From: an uncultured Prevotella sp. | GTDB taxonomy: Bacteria; Bacteroidota; Bacteroidia; Bacteroidales; Bacteroidaceae | Length of the DNA stretch: 64,000 nt | NCBI GenBank assembly: GCA_900322175.1 | Contig: ONYZ01000002.1 | Coordinates: 45,059 to 109,058 of the forward strand | Direction of reading: 5' to 3' | Shown: piece after piece, positions 62,852 through 64,000 of the stretch | How the letters are laid out: each line of letters opens with the position of its first letter | How positions within the stretch are numbered: the stretch's first letter is position 1 | The notes under the pieces: model-generated | Seen by the model: only the letters and a program-made list of their open reading frames with translations | Database searches by the model: none | What the model was told of the DNA's origin: nothing | Position numbers and translations under genes: made by a program

Positions 62852-63379
62852 TCATATTCTTTCCTCCGCAGCCATTAAGCAGTTTTCTTTTTCCTCTTCC
62901 ACTTTCGGATAAGAAACCGTCTTAGCACCATGATCCTGCAACCAGATGTGGTTCAACGTAAACGCTATTGAATCCAATGTCTGTTTCCTCTGTTTTGGTT
63001 TCAACTCACACTCCCAAACAGTAATGCAATGCCATCCCATCTCAGCCAGTTTACGTTGTTCCTCCTTATCACGCTCCTTATTCCTGCGAATCTTCGCCAC
63101 CCAGAAATCATGATTGGATGTTGGTATCTTGCAACAAGCAGAATTATCCATTGTGCCCGTATCCACTTTGTGACCATGCCAGAAGCAGCCGTTTACAAAT
63201 ATGCATGTACGATACTTCCTCAGCACCAAATCTGGATGGCCAGGTAGGCGTTTGTGATTTAATCGATACCTGAATCCACGTTTCCAAAGCCCACGGCGCA
63301 CAATCATCTCCGGCTTGGTATCCTTGCCGTGAATCGCCGCCATATTGCGGTGTCGCTGTTCGGGGGTAAGTTTGTCCAT
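62852..63379 (-). CDS. vsr: Very short patch repair endonuclease
   Basis: Nicks DNA at T:G mismatches that arise when 5-methylcytosine deaminates. The 175-aa protein opens MDKLTPEQRHRNMAAIHGKD, then has TKPEMIVRRGLWKRGFRYRLNHKRLPGHPDLVLRKYRTCIFVNGCFWHGH, with the catalytic Asp (GHPDLV) and the zinc and active-site His/Cys residues of the family. WHCITVWECELK follows. It is a little longer than E. coli Vsr (156 aa). Vsr genes normally accompany a cytosine-5 methyltransferase; none is present in the window. It starts 1 nt after the Nudix gene stop, so the two form an operon. Confidence 0.95.
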   Translation of the reverse strand: MDKLTPEQRHRNMAAIHGKDTKPEMIVRRGLWKRGFRYRLNHKRLPGHPDLVLRKYRTCIFVNGCFWHGHKVDTGTMDNSACCKIPTSNHDFWVAKIRRNKERDKEEQRKLAEMGWHCITVWECELKPKQRKQTLDSIAFTLNHIWLQDHGAKTVSYPKVEEEKENCLMAAEERI

Positions 63380-63380
63380 A

Positions 63381-63767
63381 TTATAATTCCGATTTTATTG
63401 TGTCTACAACTATCTTGTCCGCTGGAAGCCAATCTACACTATCAAGTTGTTCCTTACTTAACCACTTGGCAGCTTCATGCTCTTTTAGGTTTAGGCTTCC
63501 GTTCTCTATTGAGCACCAGAAGCAATGCATCTTCAGATGAAATCTAGGATAGTCGCATTCTACAGTCTGGACAAGTCTTTCCACAGAGATTTTTGTTTCA
63601 AGCTCCTCTAGAATCTCCCGTTTCAAGGCATCTTCCAAGGACTCTCCGGGCTCCACCTTTCCACCGGGAAATTCCCATCCATCCTTCATATCGCCATACC
63701 CACGCTGGGTGGCGAATATCTTATCGTCCTTGCATATTATGGCTGCTACAACCTCGATTTGTTTCAT
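63381..63767 (-). CDS. MutT-like Nudix hydrolase
   Basis: Cleaves nucleoside diphosphate-linked substrates, probably oxidised or unusual NTPs such as 8-oxo-dGTP or CTP analogues. From ATG 63767 it has 128 aa. The Nudix box is G-KVEPG-E-SLEDALK-REILEE-LETKI; the last Gly of the consensus is replaced, a variation common in this subgroup. It opens MKQIEVVAAIICKDDKIFATQR, as MutT/CTP pyrophosphohydrolases do. A TTG twelve bases upstream lies within the -7 box and is not a usable start. It is followed directly by vsr. Confidence 0.92.
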   Translation of the reverse strand: MKQIEVVAAIICKDDKIFATQRGYGDMKDGWEFPGGKVEPGESLEDALKREILEELETKISVERLVQTVECDYPRFHLKMHCFWCSIENGSLNLKEHEAAKWLSKEQLDSVDWLPADKIVVDTIKSEL

Positions 63768-63776
63768 ATCTGTGTG

Positions 63777-63807
63777 CAAATATATGATTTTTACCAGAAA
63801 AAACCAA
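63777..63807 (-). promoter_or_regulatory. Promoter of the Nudix-vsr operon
   Basis: On the - strand TTGG, 19 nt, TATATTTG (63784-63777), then 9 nt to the ATG. Near-perfect consensus and very short leader. Confidence 0.8.
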
Positions 63808-63812
63808 GATTA

Positions 63813-63844
63813 TTTGGTCAATTCGCTGAAAATTACTACCTTTG
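63813..63844 (+). promoter_or_regulatory. Strong promoter reading off the right edge
   Basis: TTTG (63813-63816), 20 nt, TACCTTTG (63837-63844). It is divergent from the Nudix-vsr promoter, with their -33 boxes about 6 bp apart. Confidence 0.8.
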
Positions 63845-63850
63845 CAACAG

Positions 63851-64000
63851 TTTTTTTGTTAGCTAAGACAATTAGTGCAGTGATTGCACGGAGGTATAAA
63901 TTTTTTCGACCTGTACGGTTGAAGACTCCTATCAGCTTGCCATCCGATATTTTATAGTATGCCCTGCCATCCATCCTTCCATTTCTCTGTTAATCATAGT
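63851..64000 (+). other. Untranslated leader or RNA gene start, cut by window edge
   Basis: At least 150 nt follow the promoter without a believable coding start. A hairpin GTGCA-GTGAT-TGCAC (about 63872-63886) is followed by GGAGGT, which could pair with ACCT or CTCC further on. It may be a regulatory leader or a structured RNA. The window ends before this can be decided. Confidence 0.4.

Overview
Gut or rumen Bacteroidales chromosome, most like Prevotella and relatives. The signs are paired SusC/SusD outer-membrane proteins, a hybrid two-component sensor (HTCS), C-terminal tails of the LKKGIYI-NGKK type used for type IX secretion, a GldH lipoprotein, few Shine-Dalgarno sites, and repeated Bacteroidetes promoters of the form TTTG - 19/20 nt - TAnnTTTG. 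There is one tRNA (Arg, CCG), no rRNA, no CRISPR and no intact insertion sequence.

Bases 1-41170 form a polysaccharide utilization locus for pectin, specifically rhamnogalacturonan I (RG-I). On the + strand come a GH2 galactosidase cut by the window edge, a PL26-type exo-lyase, two SusC/SusD pairs and a large type-IX-secreted protein of unknown role. After a 590-bp repeat-rich gap comes a small lipoprotein (-), then two PL11 RG-I lyases (+), a GH105 and a third PL11 (-), the HTCS regulator, and a + strand run GH2 - GH105 - GH106-like - lactaldehyde dehydrogenase. Together they describe a pathway. Surface PL11 lyases cut the backbone, SusCD pairs import oligosaccharides, periplasmic GH2/GH105/GH106/PL26 enzymes strip galactose, unsaturated galacturonate and rhamnose, and the AldA-like enzyme oxidises lactaldehyde made from rhamnose. 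The HTCS would sense a breakdown product.

Bases 41180-54050 are housekeeping: a BASS-family transporter (-), metF-holB-ricT-gldH (+), then on the - strand asnA, a lipoprotein, a stand-alone IMP cyclohydrolase (half of PurH), and the cell-shape operon mreB-mreC-mreD-mrdA-rodA. Bases 54230-56350 hold tRNA-Arg(CCG) and a convergent Zn/Cd-type P-type ATPase with a palindrome at its promoter.

Bases 56440-64000 are accessory. A leucine-rich-repeat/dockerin surface protein is followed by a repeat-built MBG-domain gene broken at three junctions. Next come a degraded M15 peptidase with several tiny genes (a probable mobile-element remnant), a candidate small RNA with twin hairpins, a Nudix-Vsr DNA-repair operon, and a strong promoter reading off the right edge.

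The least explained structures are four 15-bp palindromes spaced exactly 22 bp apart next to a 255-bp imperfect palindrome made of helically phased 9-mers (18572-19016), and the twin-hairpin RNA at 62711-62850.
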